The notes below the pieces were generated by a model that saw only the letters and a program-made list of their open reading frames with translations, did not search any database and had not been told where the DNA came from. 64,000 bases of DNA from an uncultured Muribaculaceae bacterium (lineage in GTDB: Bacteria; Bacteroidota; Bacteroidia; Bacteroidales; Muribaculaceae), in the NCBI GenBank assembly GCA_944321685.1, contig CALUMH010000008.1, positions 1 through 64,000 of the forward strand. Direction: 5' to 3'. Position numbers and translations under genes: made by a program. This document shows positions 8,356 through 17,420 of the stretch, one piece after another. The stretch's first letter is position 1. Each line of letters begins with the position of its first letter.

Positions 8356-10290
8356 TTACAACTCGTCACATTCTTTTATCCACTGCGCCGATGCGGCATC
8401 ACTTGGCATTCGCCAATCGCCGCGTGGAGAAAGGCTGACACTGCCAACCTTGGGGCCATCGGGCATACACGACCGCTTGAATTGCTGATTAAAGAACCGG
8501 CGCATAAAGGTTTTAAGCCATTTTTTAATAGTGGCATCATCATAATCCCCCTCGAATGCCCGGCTTGCAAGCCAATATATCTTCCGTGGCGAAAATCCAT
8601 GCCGCAACATATTGTAAAGGAAGAAATCGTGCAATTCATACGGTCCCACAAGGTCTTCGGTCTTCTGCTTGATTTCTCCGTTTTCTTTAGCCGGTATCAA
8701 TTCAGGGCTTATAGGTGTGTCAACTATGTCATGCAATGCAGGAGATATACTCTCGTTACCTGCAAAATACACATCGGCAAACCACTTGACGAGATATTTG
8801 ACGAGCGTCTTTGGTACACCTGCGTTCACTCCATACATCGACATATGGTCGCCATTATAAGTCGCCCATCCCAAGGCTGATTCCGACAAATCGCCTGTGC
8901 CGACCACAATGCCGCCAACCTTGTTGGAATAGTCCATAAGGATTTGCGTGCGTTCGCGTGCTTGCGAATTCTCATACACCACATCTTGCACGGCCGGGTC
9001 ATGCCCTATATCGCTGAAATGCCTTTCAACGGCTCCTTTAATCGAAATCTCCTTGATTGTTATTCCAAGAGCCTGCATCAGTGTAACGGCATTGGCATGG
9101 GTACGCCCAGTGGTTCCGAAGCCGGGCATGGTTATTCCTACAATTCCTGTACGAGCCAACTTCAATCTGTCAAATGCCATTGCAGCCACAAGCAGCGCAA
9201 GCGTACTGTCTAAGCCGCCCGAAATTCCCATGACAACACTCTTGCAACCTATTGCCGACAATCGGCGGGCAAGTCCCGATACTTGAATGTTTATAATTTC
9301 TTCGCAACGCTCCGAGAGCAATTTGCCGTCGGCCGGAACAAACGGATAACGGTGCAACGGCCTCAGCAGTTTATCGCAGGCCCCTACCGAATCAAGTGTA
9401 AAATTCACCAAGCGGTATGGCTTACGATTTAATTCCATGCTATCGGCAAAACTCGTGGTAATCCTGCGGTCGTTGGCAATTCTTTCAATATCGACATCGG
9501 CAATAGTCATAACCGGCCCGTCGGCAAACCGGTCACTCTGCGTCAGGAACGCACCGTTTTCCGCAACAATTGCATTACCGGCAAACACAAGGTCGGTTGA
9601 CGATTCTCCGAAACCTGCCGATGCATACACATATGCCGCCATGCAACGTGCTGATTGCTGTTTCACAAGGCTGCACAAATATCCATGCTTGCCTATCACC
9701 TCGTTTGATGCCGAAAGATTTACTATCACATTGGCACCAGCAAGCGCGGCATAGCTGCTCGGTGGTATTGCAGTCCACGAATCTTCACATATCTCGGCAC
9801 CGATGACCAAATCTCCCGATCTGAACAACAAGTCGCATCCCATAGGTACAATCTCACCGCACAATTCCACTTGGTCCTGCACAAGCGACGTTGACGACGC
9901 AAACCAACGTTTTTCATAAAACTCCTTATAATTGGGCAGATATGTTTTAGGCACCACACCCAATATGTGCCCGCGGCTCAATGCAACGGCACAATTATAA
10001 ACGGCATTTACGCCACGCACCGGCATACCGACAAATACTATGGCATTCACCGACTCGGATGCCTTCCTGATTTCACCAAGGGCAGTTTCGGCTGATGCAA
10101 GCAGCTCTTGCTGGAAGAACAGGTCGCCGCAAGTGTATGCAGTCAACGACATCTCGGGAAAAACCACCACTTGTGCTCCCTTATTGCCGGCATACAACAT
10201 TTGTTCGACAATTTCTTTTGCATTAAAGCTGCAATCAGCTACATTCACCCGTGGCACAACAGCTGCCACCCTTATAATATCATAATCCAT
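8356..10290 (-). CDS. nadE: Glutamine-dependent NAD+ synthetase
   Basis: 644 aa two-domain enzyme that amidates nicotinate adenine dinucleotide to NAD+ using glutamine and ATP. The N-terminal nitrilase-type glutaminase has Glu46 (VVFPEMSLTAYTCGD), Lys115 (VVPKTYLPNYKEF) and Cys168 (GAEICEDSW). The C-terminal ATP-pyrophosphatase synthetase has SGGLDS at about residues 357-362. The start at 10290 (MDYDIIRVAAV) is chosen over one 54 bases upstream, which would add an unrelated leader. It heads a minus-strand operon with tamB and others. A -7 like box (10318-10325) lies about 30 bases before the start codon. Confidence 0.95.
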   Translation of the reverse strand: MDYDIIRVAAVVPRVNVADCSFNAKEIVEQMLYAGNKGAQVVVFPEMSLTAYTCGDLFFQQELLASAETALGEIRKASESVNAIVFVGMPVRGVNAVYNCAVALSRGHILGVVPKTYLPNYKEFYEKRWFASSTSLVQDQVELCGEIVPMGCDLLFRSGDLVIGAEICEDSWTAIPPSSYAALAGANVIVNLSASNEVIGKHGYLCSLVKQQSARCMAAYVYASAGFGESSTDLVFAGNAIVAENGAFLTQSDRFADGPVMTIADVDIERIANDRRITTSFADSMELNRKPYRLVNFTLDSVGACDKLLRPLHRYPFVPADGKLLSERCEEIINIQVSGLARRLSAIGCKSVVMGISGGLDSTLALLVAAMAFDRLKLARTGIVGITMPGFGTTGRTHANAVTLMQALGITIKEISIKGAVERHFSDIGHDPAVQDVVYENSQARERTQILMDYSNKVGGIVVGTGDLSESALGWATYNGDHMSMYGVNAGVPKTLVKYLVKWFADVYFAGNESISPALHDIVDTPISPELIPAKENGEIKQKTEDLVGPYELHDFFLYNMLRHGFSPRKIYWLASRAFEGDYDDATIKKWLKTFMRRFFNQQFKRSCMPDGPKVGSVSLSPRGDWRMPSDAASAQWIKECDEL

Positions 10291-10317
10291 ATACCGATCC
10301 CGTTTTGTGTTAGTATG

Positions 10318-10325
10318 CAAAATTA
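10318..10325 (-). promoter_or_regulatory. Putative -7 box for nadE operon
   Basis: TAATTTTG on the minus strand matches the Bacteroidetes -7 element TAnnTTTG. No well-spaced -33 TTTG is visible (a TTG lies 16 bases away), so this is a moderate call. Confidence 0.4.
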
Positions 10326-10426
10326 GCCATTTTTCCATTAGCAACGGCAGCTACTTGCCACATATTTCCTTTTTTTGCACATTTAATAGCCAATTCGGAC
10401 ATTCAAAGCATTTTTTTACTCGTAAA

Positions 10427-10459
10427 TTTGAAATAATCGAAAATGTTGATTTAACTTTG
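10427..10459 (+). promoter_or_regulatory. Putative promoter of the OMP-GT2 operon
   Basis: TTTG (10427-10430) and TAACTTTG (10452-10459) are 21 bases apart and match the -33/-7 form used by the Bacteroidetes primary sigma factor. The start codon at 10484 follows by about 24 bases. A second TAnnTTTG (10423-10430) overlaps the -33 element and could be an alternative. Confidence 0.5.
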
Positions 10460-10483
10460 AATATAAAATTACTGAAAATAGCA

Positions 10484-10957
10484 ATGAAACGATTTCTATT
10501 CATTATCATAGCCTTAATTACTGCTTCGACAAGCCTTATGGCTCAAAAAGGAGAAAAGACAGTGGGATTACTTGCAGGATACACAACCGAGAGCCATGCA
10601 GCAGTGGCCGGATTGTTTTTCCAGTATCGTTGCAACTCATTGTTGCGACTTGCCCCCGACTGCCAATTCGTTATTAAAAATAACAACCGCAGCGCATTCA
10701 TTTTCAACGGCAATGCACAATTTCTTATTAAGACGTCGGAAAGAACCAATATTTATCCCCTTGCCGGTATCACCTACCATAACTGGAAAACTTACAATAC
10801 TGGTATTGGCAACCAAAACCGATTTGGAGCAAACGTAGGTGCCGGTTTCGAGGTTATGGCCACAGCCACGCTGAAACTCTCGGTCGAGGCCAAATACTCC
10901 TTGATAAAAGATTTCTCATCGGGTAACTTTTTTGCAAGCATAGGTTACCTATTCTGA
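10484..10957 (+). CDS. Small outer-membrane beta-barrel protein
   Basis: 157 aa. The start at 10484 (MKRFLFIIIAL) gives a clean signal peptide with cleavage after SLMAQ-like residues near 21; the longer open frame upstream adds implausible sequence over the promoter. The mature part alternates hydrophobic and polar residues with many glycines (VGLLAGYTTE, FGANVGAGFEVM) and ends in ASIGYLF, a typical C-terminal outer-membrane beta signal with a terminal Phe. It resembles small 8-stranded OmpA/OmpW-like barrels. The substrate or role is unknown. It is followed by a glycosyltransferase 6 bases later, probably on one transcript. Confidence 0.75.
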   Translation: MKRFLFIIIALITASTSLMAQKGEKTVGLLAGYTTESHAAVAGLFFQYRCNSLLRLAPDCQFVIKNNNRSAFIFNGNAQFLIKTSERTNIYPLAGITYHNWKTYNTGIGNQNRFGANVGAGFEVMATATLKLSVEAKYSLIKDFSSGNFFASIGYLF

Positions 10958-10963
10958 AAAGAG

Positions 10964-11932
10964 ATGAACAACGAATTGCCATTGGTGTCGGTCATTGTTC
11001 CCGTTTACAATGTAGAACGCTACATTGAACAGTGCGCACGCTCCATATTCGAACAAACCTACCCTCGCCTTGAAATAATATTCGTCAACGACTGCACTCC
11101 CGACGGCAGCATCTACCTGCTTAAGACCTTGGTAACCAATTACCCTGCCCGTATGAGCCAATCAAAAATAATCGACACGGGGAAAAATAGCGGTTTAACT
11201 GTTGCACGGAGCATCGGCATCAAGAAATGCACTGGTGATTATGTGTTGTGCATCGATAGCGACGACTATATAGAGCCATGCATGGTTGAACAATTAACCG
11301 AAATCGCCATTACTGGCAATCATGATATTGTCGCTACACCTTATTTTACAAACAGCAATGGTAGCGAAAAAATAATTGACATGGGCGACTGCGACAAGTT
11401 CTTCTGCCTTAATTCAATGCCTATCGACACATTGCACTTTTCACTTTGGAACAAATTAATAAACAAAAGCATCATAGACCAAATACCCGAAATACCCAAT
11501 GCAAACTGTTGGGAAGACCTTGCCATGACATCACGGGCAATTGCCTTGGCCAAAAATCCTAAGGCCATAAATGTGCCTCTTTACCATTACCGAATAGGCG
11601 AGAACGCCAATTCACTCACATCGCAGCCTCATGAAAAACGGCTGCACGACCAGCTCACCGTGGCACGGTTTGTCGAACAATGGTTCATCGACAACAATCT
11701 TGACACAAAATATGCACCTTTCCTGCGCAACATGAAATTTTCGGCCAAAATAAAATTCCTGCGCGGACCTAACCGCGACTTTGCCGCATGGAAACGCACC
11801 TTCCCCGAAACCAACAACGGCATACTTCACTACCGCCACATACCGCTCCATTACCGCCTCCTTTTCTTCATGGCCGACATTCTGCCCACCCGGCTGTGCC
11901 AACGCATCTCCGACGCCATTTCCAAGAAATAA
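10964..11932 (+). CDS. Glycosyltransferase family 2
   Basis: 322 aa. The N-terminal GT-A domain opens with PLVSVIVPVYNVERYIEQC and carries FVNDCTPDGS (the nucleotide-sugar aspartate), followed by the metal-binding motif CIDSDDYIEP (about residues 94-103). These are hallmarks of GT2 enzymes that add a sugar from an NDP donor to glycans such as LPS or capsule. The C-terminal half (NCWEDLAMTSRAIA, YHYRIGENANS) is the usual acceptor-side region of bacterial GT2 proteins. It is the second gene of a two-gene operon and ends directly at a bidirectional terminator. Confidence 0.9.
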   Translation: MNNELPLVSVIVPVYNVERYIEQCARSIFEQTYPRLEIIFVNDCTPDGSIYLLKTLVTNYPARMSQSKIIDTGKNSGLTVARSIGIKKCTGDYVLCIDSDDYIEPCMVEQLTEIAITGNHDIVATPYFTNSNGSEKIIDMGDCDKFFCLNSMPIDTLHFSLWNKLINKSIIDQIPEIPNANCWEDLAMTSRAIALAKNPKAINVPLYHYRIGENANSLTSQPHEKRLHDQLTVARFVEQWFIDNNLDTKYAPFLRNMKFSAKIKFLRGPNRDFAAWKRTFPETNNGILHYRHIPLHYRLLFFMADILPTRLCQRISDAISKK

Positions 11933-11968
11933 AAAAATCCACCTCGCTAATTCACGAAGTGGATTTTT
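11933..11968. terminator. Bidirectional terminator between GT2 gene and glyA
   Basis: A 14-bp stem (11933-11946 with 11955-11968, one G-T pair) with an 8-nt loop, A-rich on the left and T-rich on the right. It serves the plus-strand GT2 gene and the convergent minus-strand glyA operon. Confidence 0.85.
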
Positions 11969-11986
11969 CCTAATATATCTTTTATT

Positions 11987-13267
11987 TTAGTAAGCAAACA
12001 TGGGGTACTCGTTCATGATGCTGTTGACTTTTTCGCGTACCGACTTGATTACGGCCTCGTTGTCAACATTCTGGAGCACGGTGTCAATCATTTCCACGAT
12101 TTCACCCATCAGATCCTCCTTGGCACCGCGAGTGGTTATGGCAGGCGTGCCAAGGCGTATGCCCGACGTGAGGAACGGCGAACGAGTGTCAAACGGCACC
12201 ATGTTCTTGTTTGCCGTAATGTCGGCAGCCACAAGCGCCCTTTCGGCAACCTTGCCGGTAAGTTCGGGGAACTTGCCTCGAAGGTCAAGCAAGATGCAAT
12301 GGTTGTCGGTTCCGCCCGATGCTATCTTATAACCCTTGTCAAGCAATGCCTGAGCCATGACTGCGGCATTCTTCTTCACCTGCATCTGATATTCCTTGAA
12401 CGACGGCTGCAATGCCTCGCCAAATGCCACGGCCTTGGCGGCAATGACGTGTTCGAGCGGGCCGCCTTGTACACCAGGGAACACGGCCGAGTCGAGCAGC
12501 GACGACATCATGCGCAATTCACCCTTGTTGTTCTTCTTGCCAAACGGGTTTTCAAAGTCCTTGCCCATCATTATCACACCGCCGCGCGGACCGCGGAGCG
12601 TCTTGTGCGTGGTGGATGTGACTATGTGCGCATACTTCACGGGATTGTCGAGCAGGCCTGCGGCGATAAGTCCTGCCGGGTGAGCCATGTCGAACATGAA
12701 GATAGCCCCTACCTCGTCGGCCACGCGGCGAATGCGAGCATAATCCCACTCACGAGAATATGCACTTGCGCCGCCTATTATCAATTTCGGACGCTCACGG
12801 CGGGCAACCTCTTCAAGCATATCATAGTCGATGAGATTGGTATCGGGAGTCACGTTATACTCAAGCGGCTGGTAAACCAACCCCGAGAAATTGACCGCGC
12901 TGCCGTGCGACAAGTGCCCCCCATGCGACAAGTTCAAGCCCAGGAATTTGTCGCCCGGTTTCATCACTGCCAGGAACACAGCCATGTTGGCCTGTGCACC
13001 CGAGTGAGGCTGCACATTGGCCCACTCGGCACCGAAAAGCTGTTTCAGGCGTTCGATGGCAATAGTTTCGGCCTCGTCAACCACTTGGCAGCCGCCATAA
13101 TAACGATGGCCGGGATAGCCTTCGGCATATTTGTTAGTAAGGCACGAGCCCATTGCCTGCATCACTTCATCGCTCACGAAATTCTCGCTTGCTATGAGTT
13201 CGATACCCTTCTTCTGGCGCAAATGTTCACGCTCAATGATGTCGAATATTACTTTGTCTCTCTCCAT
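11987..13267 (-). CDS. glyA: Serine hydroxymethyltransferase
   Basis: 426 aa PLP enzyme that converts serine and tetrahydrofolate to glycine and 5,10-methylene-THF in the cytoplasm, the main one-carbon source. The PLP-binding lysine lies in [15 protein letters not shown] (about residues 224-238). Other family blocks are [12 protein letters not shown], the N-terminal [15 protein letters not shown] and [14 protein letters not shown]. The length is standard. It is the last gene of pyrB-pyrI-flavin reductase-glyA, starting 30 bases after the reductase, so pyrimidine and one-carbon genes appear co-transcribed here. Confidence 0.97.
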   Translation of the reverse strand: MERDKVIFDIIEREHLRQKKGIELIASENFVSDEVMQAMGSCLTNKYAEGYPGHRYYGGCQVVDEAETIAIERLKQLFGAEWANVQPHSGAQANMAVFLAVMKPGDKFLGLNLSHGGHLSHGSAVNFSGLVYQPLEYNVTPDTNLIDYDMLEEVARRERPKLIIGGASAYSREWDYARIRRVADEVGAIFMFDMAHPAGLIAAGLLDNPVKYAHIVTSTTHKTLRGPRGGVIMMGKDFENPFGKKNNKGELRMMSSLLDSAVFPGVQGGPLEHVIAAKAVAFGEALQPSFKEYQMQVKKNAAVMAQALLDKGYKIASGGTDNHCILLDLRGKFPELTGKVAERALVAADITANKNMVPFDTRSPFLTSGIRLGTPAITTRGAKEDLMGEIVEMIDTVLQNVDNEAVIKSVREKVNSIMNEYPMFAY

Positions 13268-13297
13268 TACTTGTTACTATTGTATTTATTATTGTTA

Positions 13298-13864
13298 TTA
13301 TTTATTCTTCTTCACCGACCAGCCGAAATGGCCTATCCTGTTCCCCAATCCAAAGTATTCGCCATGGCAATACACAAGCATCCCGGCCTGTTTCATGTCG
13401 AATTCCCCCGTTTCGGGATTGATATACCGGTCGTCGGCCACCACGTTAAGCACATCGGCGATAAACATATCATGCGAACCGAGCGACATAATTCCTTTCA
13501 CGCGGCACTCTATCGACAGCGGAGCCTCGGCAATGTAAGGCGAGGCGACCTTCACCCCCTTGACGGGAGTCAACCCCATCTCCTTGAACTTATCATAATC
13601 GCGCCCGCTGCGCACTCCACACCAGTCGGTAGCCCGTGCAAGAGCCTCGGTGGTCAGGTTTAAAGTAAATTCCATATTGCGCTTAATGATACCGTGACTG
13701 TAACGTTCGGGTCGAATCGAAACATAACACATGGGCGGATTGGTACAAACAGTTCCTACCCAACTCGCAGTAAAAACGTTATAATCTTCGGGCGAAGAAC
13801 CGCAACTCACCAATACCGCAGGCAGCGGATAAACCAGCGTTCCGGGTTTCCAATTTTGCTTCAT
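13298..13864 (-). CDS. Flavin reductase-like FMN-binding protein
   Basis: 188 aa soluble protein of the flavin reductase-like split-barrel family (FMN-binding). The pattern PLPAVLVSCGSSPEDYNVFTAS, then VCTNPPMCYVSIRPERYSH and FTLNLTTEALARATDWCG, matches the FMN-binding core. The family includes flavin reductases and flavoredoxins that reduce FMN with NAD(P)H or pass electrons; the exact activity cannot be fixed from sequence. It starts 6 bases after pyrI, suggesting co-transcription with the aspartate carbamoyltransferase genes. A functional link to pyrimidine synthesis is not established. Confidence 0.87.
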   Translation of the reverse strand: MKQNWKPGTLVYPLPAVLVSCGSSPEDYNVFTASWVGTVCTNPPMCYVSIRPERYSHGIIKRNMEFTLNLTTEALARATDWCGVRSGRDYDKFKEMGLTPVKGVKVASPYIAEAPLSIECRVKGIMSLGSHDMFIADVLNVVADDRYINPETGEFDMKQAGMLVYCHGEYFGLGNRIGHFGWSVKKNK

Positions 13865-13870
13865 CTCTTA

Positions 13871-14335
13871 TTATTCAAGCACGATATCGTCTTTTTCCAC
13901 TGCTCTTTCGCAATAATGGCACTTTAGCACCACATTTTCGCGGTCGATAACATGGAAATGTGTCCGCATAGGCTCGTTGTTGGTTATGCACTTGGGATTG
14001 TTGCACTTCACTATGCCATATATGTCATCGGGAAGTGAAACAGTGTGCTTGTCCACCACCTTATAATCCCTTATGATATTTATTTTGGCATTGGGGGCTA
14101 CAAGGGCTATGCGGTTTAGCGTGTCTTCATGCAAAAACACGTCGGCAACTTTTATTATACCCTTCTTGCCACATTTCTTGCTATTGAGATTGAAACCTAT
14201 TGTCACACTGCTTTTCATCTTGGATATGCCAAGCAAATCGACTACTTTGAAAAGCGACTCGGTGGGAATGTGGTCGATTACCGTACCATTCTGCAAAGCA
14301 GCCACAGCCAATTCTTCATTTTTTATTGTCGTCAT
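13871..14335 (-). CDS. pyrI: Aspartate carbamoyltransferase regulatory subunit
   Basis: 154 aa regulatory chain of aspartate transcarbamylase. It binds the allosteric nucleotides (CTP/ATP) through its N-terminal domain ([19 protein letters not shown]) and contacts the catalytic trimer through a C-terminal zinc domain. The four zinc cysteines are visible in KCNNPKC and LKCHYC. The length matches the E. coli chain. It follows pyrB by 17 bases. Its presence indicates the allosterically controlled dodecameric form of the enzyme. Confidence 0.96.
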   Translation of the reverse strand: MTTIKNEELAVAALQNGTVIDHIPTESLFKVVDLLGISKMKSSVTIGFNLNSKKCGKKGIIKVADVFLHEDTLNRIALVAPNAKINIIRDYKVVDKHTVSLPDDIYGIVKCNNPKCITNNEPMRTHFHVIDRENVVLKCHYCERAVEKDDIVLE

Positions 14336-14352
14336 GTTACATTCCTCCCTTT

Positions 14353-15270
14353 TTATTTATTATCGATACCCAATACTTTGCATATGATGGCCTGACGGGC
14401 ATAAAGTCCGTTTCGGGCCTGTTGGAAATAATATGCCTTAGGGTTACTGTCAACATCATATGAAATCTCGTTCACCCTTGGCAGCGGATGCAATACCCGC
14501 AAATTCTCTTTACTGCCAAGCAACATCGAGTTTTTAAGCGTGTACAGGTTTTTAACACGCTCATATTCCATGATATCGGTAAAACGCTCACGTTGCACAC
14601 GGGTCATATACAAGATGTCGGTCTGGTTTATCACCTCCTCCGAGAAATCGGTATATTCGTGGTACTCTATGCCATGCTTGTTGCAAAATTCTTTATACTC
14701 GCCCGGCATCTTCAATTCATCGCAAGCAATAAAATTGAACCGCGGCTTAAAGTAATACATGGCCATGAGCAACGAATGCACCGTGCGGCCGTATTTCAAG
14801 TCACCTACCATGGTAATGGTGAGATTTTCAAGCGAACCCTGCGTCTTGTATATCGAATACAAGTCGAGCATCGTCTGCGATGGGTGCTGGTTGGCCCCAT
14901 CGCCGGCATTGATGATAGGCACCGGGGAGAACTCGCTGGCATATCGTGCGGCACCTTCAAGATAATGCCGCATTATTATCAGGTCGGCATAATTGCTCAC
15001 CATCATTATGGTGTCGTGCAATGTCTCACCTTTCGACGAACTTGTGGTATTGGCATCCGAGAAACCTATCACTCTGCCACCAAGACGGTTTACTGCTGTC
15101 TCAAAACTTAACCGGGTGCGAGTTGACGGCTCGAAAAACAGCGTTGCCACCACTTTTCCTTCCAGTAAATTGCGGTTGGGATTAGCCTCAAACCGGCTTG
15201 CCGATTCAAGCAATGACAAAATTTCGTCTTTCGTGAAATCTGAAATCGAAACCAGACTTTCGCTATTCAT
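14353..15270 (-). CDS. pyrB: Aspartate carbamoyltransferase catalytic subunit
   Basis: 305 aa. Catalyses carbamoyl phosphate plus aspartate to carbamoyl aspartate, the committed step of de novo pyrimidine synthesis. Signature [15 protein letters not shown] (carbamoyl phosphate binding) is at about residues 50-64, [11 protein letters not shown] carries the 80s-loop residues, and [12 protein letters not shown] and HPLPRVNEI are also present. It is the first gene of the operon with pyrI. A 68-nt stretch separates the start codon from the T-run of a candidate structured RNA (15339-15469), so that RNA could be either an independent transcript or a leader/attenuator of this operon. Confidence 0.97.
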   Translation of the reverse strand: MNSESLVSISDFTKDEILSLLESASRFEANPNRNLLEGKVVATLFFEPSTRTRLSFETAVNRLGGRVIGFSDANTTSSSKGETLHDTIMMVSNYADLIIMRHYLEGAARYASEFSPVPIINAGDGANQHPSQTMLDLYSIYKTQGSLENLTITMVGDLKYGRTVHSLLMAMYYFKPRFNFIACDELKMPGEYKEFCNKHGIEYHEYTDFSEEVINQTDILYMTRVQRERFTDIMEYERVKNLYTLKNSMLLGSKENLRVLHPLPRVNEISYDVDSNPKAYYFQQARNGLYARQAIICKVLGIDNK

Positions 15271-15338
15271 AATTCTTTATCGTTTTTATGTATGTTGAAC
15301 AGGTTTATGCATAACCATTCACCATGAAAACGGCATAC

Positions 15339-15469
15339 AAAAAAAGCCAATCACACTTGCCACCTCGACCGAAGCGACTTAATGACTGACTTCTCACGGC
15401 TGCGCTCTTCTTGTCGATTGCACCGACATAAGGCGTGTGGCAATGTATGTGTTGTATGCTCGATTTTCA
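15339..15469 (-). ncRNA. Candidate structured RNA upstream of pyrB
   Basis: On the minus strand a -7 like box (TATCTTTG, 15476-15483) is followed by ~130 nt with nested helices: TTGCCAC (15437-15443) with GTGGCAA (15357-15363), TCGAC (15413-15417) with GTCGA (15365-15369), and GAAG-A-GCG (15403-15410) with CGCTTC (15371-15376). The 3' arms are separated by single nucleotides. A run of seven T (15339-15345 on the complement) ends the element. There is no open reading frame of note. It could be a small RNA such as the Bacteroidales-1 class or a pyrB attenuator; I cannot match it to a known family from memory. Confidence 0.5.
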
Positions 15470-15475
15470 TTGCAA

Positions 15476-15483
15476 CAAAGATA
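15476..15483 (-). promoter_or_regulatory. Putative -7 box for the pyrB-upstream RNA
   Basis: TATCTTTG matches TAnnTTTG and lies about 7 bases before the apparent 5' end of the structured RNA. No good -33 TTTG is visible at 19-21 bases. Confidence 0.4.
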
Positions 15484-15544
15484 CGCATTTTTCAGCATTC
15501 CGACATTACCACCGCATGAATTTATTTTATTCAATTACAACGGC

Positions 15545-16813
15545 TCATTCCAATTCAAAACGCAACCCTATTTGCATATTGAAATTAAACGGCTTATCCT
15601 TGTATATCGTCAACACGTCGTTACCATCGTCGAAATAATACCCCACCCCGGGTTCTATGTAAACGCCTAAGTTTTTTATGAAATTATATTGGATGCCCAC
15701 TGCCCCCGAAACCGACCACTGCAGCCTGTCGATCTCGACATCTTCGGAATGGCTGCCAACCGATTGACTCCCCGTTACATATGTGGTTTCAACCTTGGCC
15801 GACAACGGTATCTCCATCATTCCCCCGGCATTTGCATACACCCTGAAACGACTGTTTTGCCACACCGTAAAATGCACCTTCAGCGGAATTCCCAAGTAAT
15901 GAATAGTTTGTTCCGATGTATAGTAGTCTTGCGCCTCGCCCGATGTAAGTTCCGACTTCAGCAATGTGTAAGCCACGCCGCTTTCCAAGCCCCAACGGCT
16001 CGTCAGTGAATACTTGACATTTGCACCGAAACGCAACGGCAAGTGGTGCTTGACTTTTGTTTCGGGGACCTTATTTAAGTTATTGAACATGATGTTTGCC
16101 ATGGCATTTGTGGTCCAAGTTTCTTGTTTTGGCATATTTCCAAACGGATTGGTTCCCATTCTGAAATTGCGGTACCCTATTGCCGAAGCGTCATTGCCGG
16201 TCATGTTTGAAGCATAAATTCCGGCACTCCATTTGCCGTTACTACCCTCACTGGTCTTATCCCCTCGGTACATTCCGGGGATTTCCCGTCCGGCATGCCG
16301 TTGCCTTTCGGCATAATTGTCCATCACCGAGTGCGCGTTTCGCACATCTTGCTCTTCAACGGACTTATTTGCCACATCGCTATCCTTAACCACAAAAGTA
16401 CTGTCACCAAATTGCTGTTCCGGCGCTTTTGTTTCTTCCGCAGCCATTTGCACATATTTGCTGCTTCTGTCATTTATAATTGGCTGTTGTAATGCCAATG
16501 TATGGTGGACAACTTCAACAGATGCCGTTTTCTCGACACTCTCGGTTTCGGCAACGGCTTTGCTTTCTTTCGGCATATTTTTTTGCAACGATATTTCATC
16601 ATTATGCAATACAACAAAACCTATAACTGCCGACAACAGCACGGCAGCAGCCACCATGCCGCGACGCAATACAAGCGGCATGATATTTCTCTTTTTCCTG
16701 ACAACACCACGCTCCTCCAACGACTGCATCACGCCATCCCATAACCCATCGGGAGCTTTCCGTTCAAAAGCCTCGGAACGTTCTTTCAAGTTATTTAGCC
16801 ATTGTTCTTTCAT
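15545..16813 (-). CDS. Outer-membrane beta-barrel protein with anti-sigma-like membrane-anchored N-terminus
   Basis: 422 aa. Residues 1-44 are charged and cytoplasm-like (MKEQWLNNLKERSEAF, then PDGLWDGVM), followed by Arg/Lys and one transmembrane helix at about 52-70. Residues 75-200 form a polar periplasmic linker. From about 240 to the end the pattern is a beta-barrel (LPLRFGANVKYSLTSRWGLE, GAVGIQYNFIKNLGVYIEPG) closing with IGLRFELE. Proteins of this build commonly follow ECF sigma genes in Bacteroidetes and are annotated as outer-membrane beta-barrel proteins. Its start overlaps the sigma gene's stop by 4 bases, so the two are translationally coupled. I infer a sigma regulator or target. 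The topology is puzzling, since one chain seems to have both an inner-membrane helix and a barrel. Confidence 0.75.
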   Translation of the reverse strand: MKEQWLNNLKERSEAFERKAPDGLWDGVMQSLEERGVVRKKRNIMPLVLRRGMVAAAVLLSAVIGFVVLHNDEISLQKNMPKESKAVAETESVEKTASVEVVHHTLALQQPIINDRSSKYVQMAAEETKAPEQQFGDSTFVVKDSDVANKSVEEQDVRNAHSVMDNYAERQRHAGREIPGMYRGDKTSEGSNGKWSAGIYASNMTGNDASAIGYRNFRMGTNPFGNMPKQETWTTNAMANIMFNNLNKVPETKVKHHLPLRFGANVKYSLTSRWGLESGVAYTLLKSELTSGEAQDYYTSEQTIHYLGIPLKVHFTVWQNSRFRVYANAGGMMEIPLSAKVETTYVTGSQSVGSHSEDVEIDRLQWSVSGAVGIQYNFIKNLGVYIEPGVGYYFDDGNDVLTIYKDKPFNFNMQIGLRFELE

Positions 16814-17385
16814 TTTCCTTCGTTTTTATTGGTTGTCAAGTATTCTTTGATATTAGTCGCCAACAAAGCTTTTGCCCGGTGGAACTGTGAAGCCGATGTA
16901 CTCTCTTTTATGTTCAATATTTCGGCTATTTCCTTGTGGCTTTTTCCTTCAAACACATATAAGTTAAACACGCTGCGATAACCCGGCGGCAAATGCCTTA
17001 TCATTTCATATATCACTTCAATCGGCACATTTTCCACTTCCGGCTCTTCCGGAGGCTCTTCCCGCCCGCAATCATCCGTTGTTTCAGGCTCAAGAGGCTC
17101 TATACATTTGCGGCTGCCCATGCAGTCGAGCGCTTCATTTATTACAATCCTTGTCATCCACGCCCTGAGTGAACCTCTTCCCATATACCTGAATTTCGCC
17201 ATCGATGTGAAGATTTTCACAAAAGCCTCTTGCAACACATCCTTCAAGTCGTCTTCATCGGGCACGTAACGCGAAGCCGCCGCTGTGAGGTATCCCACAT
17301 GGCAATCATACAAATACTTCATGGCCGAGGCATCGCCATCAAGTATTTTTTTTATCAGCTCTTTCTCTCTGACTTCTTCGTCCAT
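16810..17385 (-). CDS. ECF-type RNA polymerase sigma factor
   Basis: 191 aa from 17385 (MDEEVREKELIKKIL); an in-frame start 45 bases upstream is less likely. Region 2 (AMKYLYDCHVGYLTAAASRYV, DLKDVLQEAFVKIFTSMAKF, RAWMTRIVINEALD) and region 4 (IYEMIRHLPPGYRSVFNLYVFEGKSHKEIAEIL) are in the order of group 4 sigma factors. The linker contains an acidic Glu/Pro-rich stretch. Region 4 ends in a helix-turn-helix that would read the -35 element. It overlaps the downstream anti-sigma-like gene by 4 bases. An inverted repeat at 17421-17463 precedes it. Confidence 0.93.
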   Translation of the reverse strand: MDEEVREKELIKKILDGDASAMKYLYDCHVGYLTAAASRYVPDEDDLKDVLQEAFVKIFTSMAKFRYMGRGSLRAWMTRIVINEALDCMGSRKCIEPLEPETTDDCGREEPPEEPEVENVPIEVIYEMIRHLPPGYRSVFNLYVFEGKSHKEIAEILNIKESTSASQFHRAKALLATNIKEYLTTNKNEGK

Positions 17386-17420
17386 ACGATTTGCGCCACC
17401 CGATAATTTTATTTTTAAAC

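Noticed and set aside
12299-13663. Long plus-strand open frame of about 450 codons opposite glyA and the flavin reductase gene
   Set aside because: It is antisense to two clearly conserved enzymes; its translation is rich in His, Cys and Arg with no family pattern, as expected from a mirror frame.
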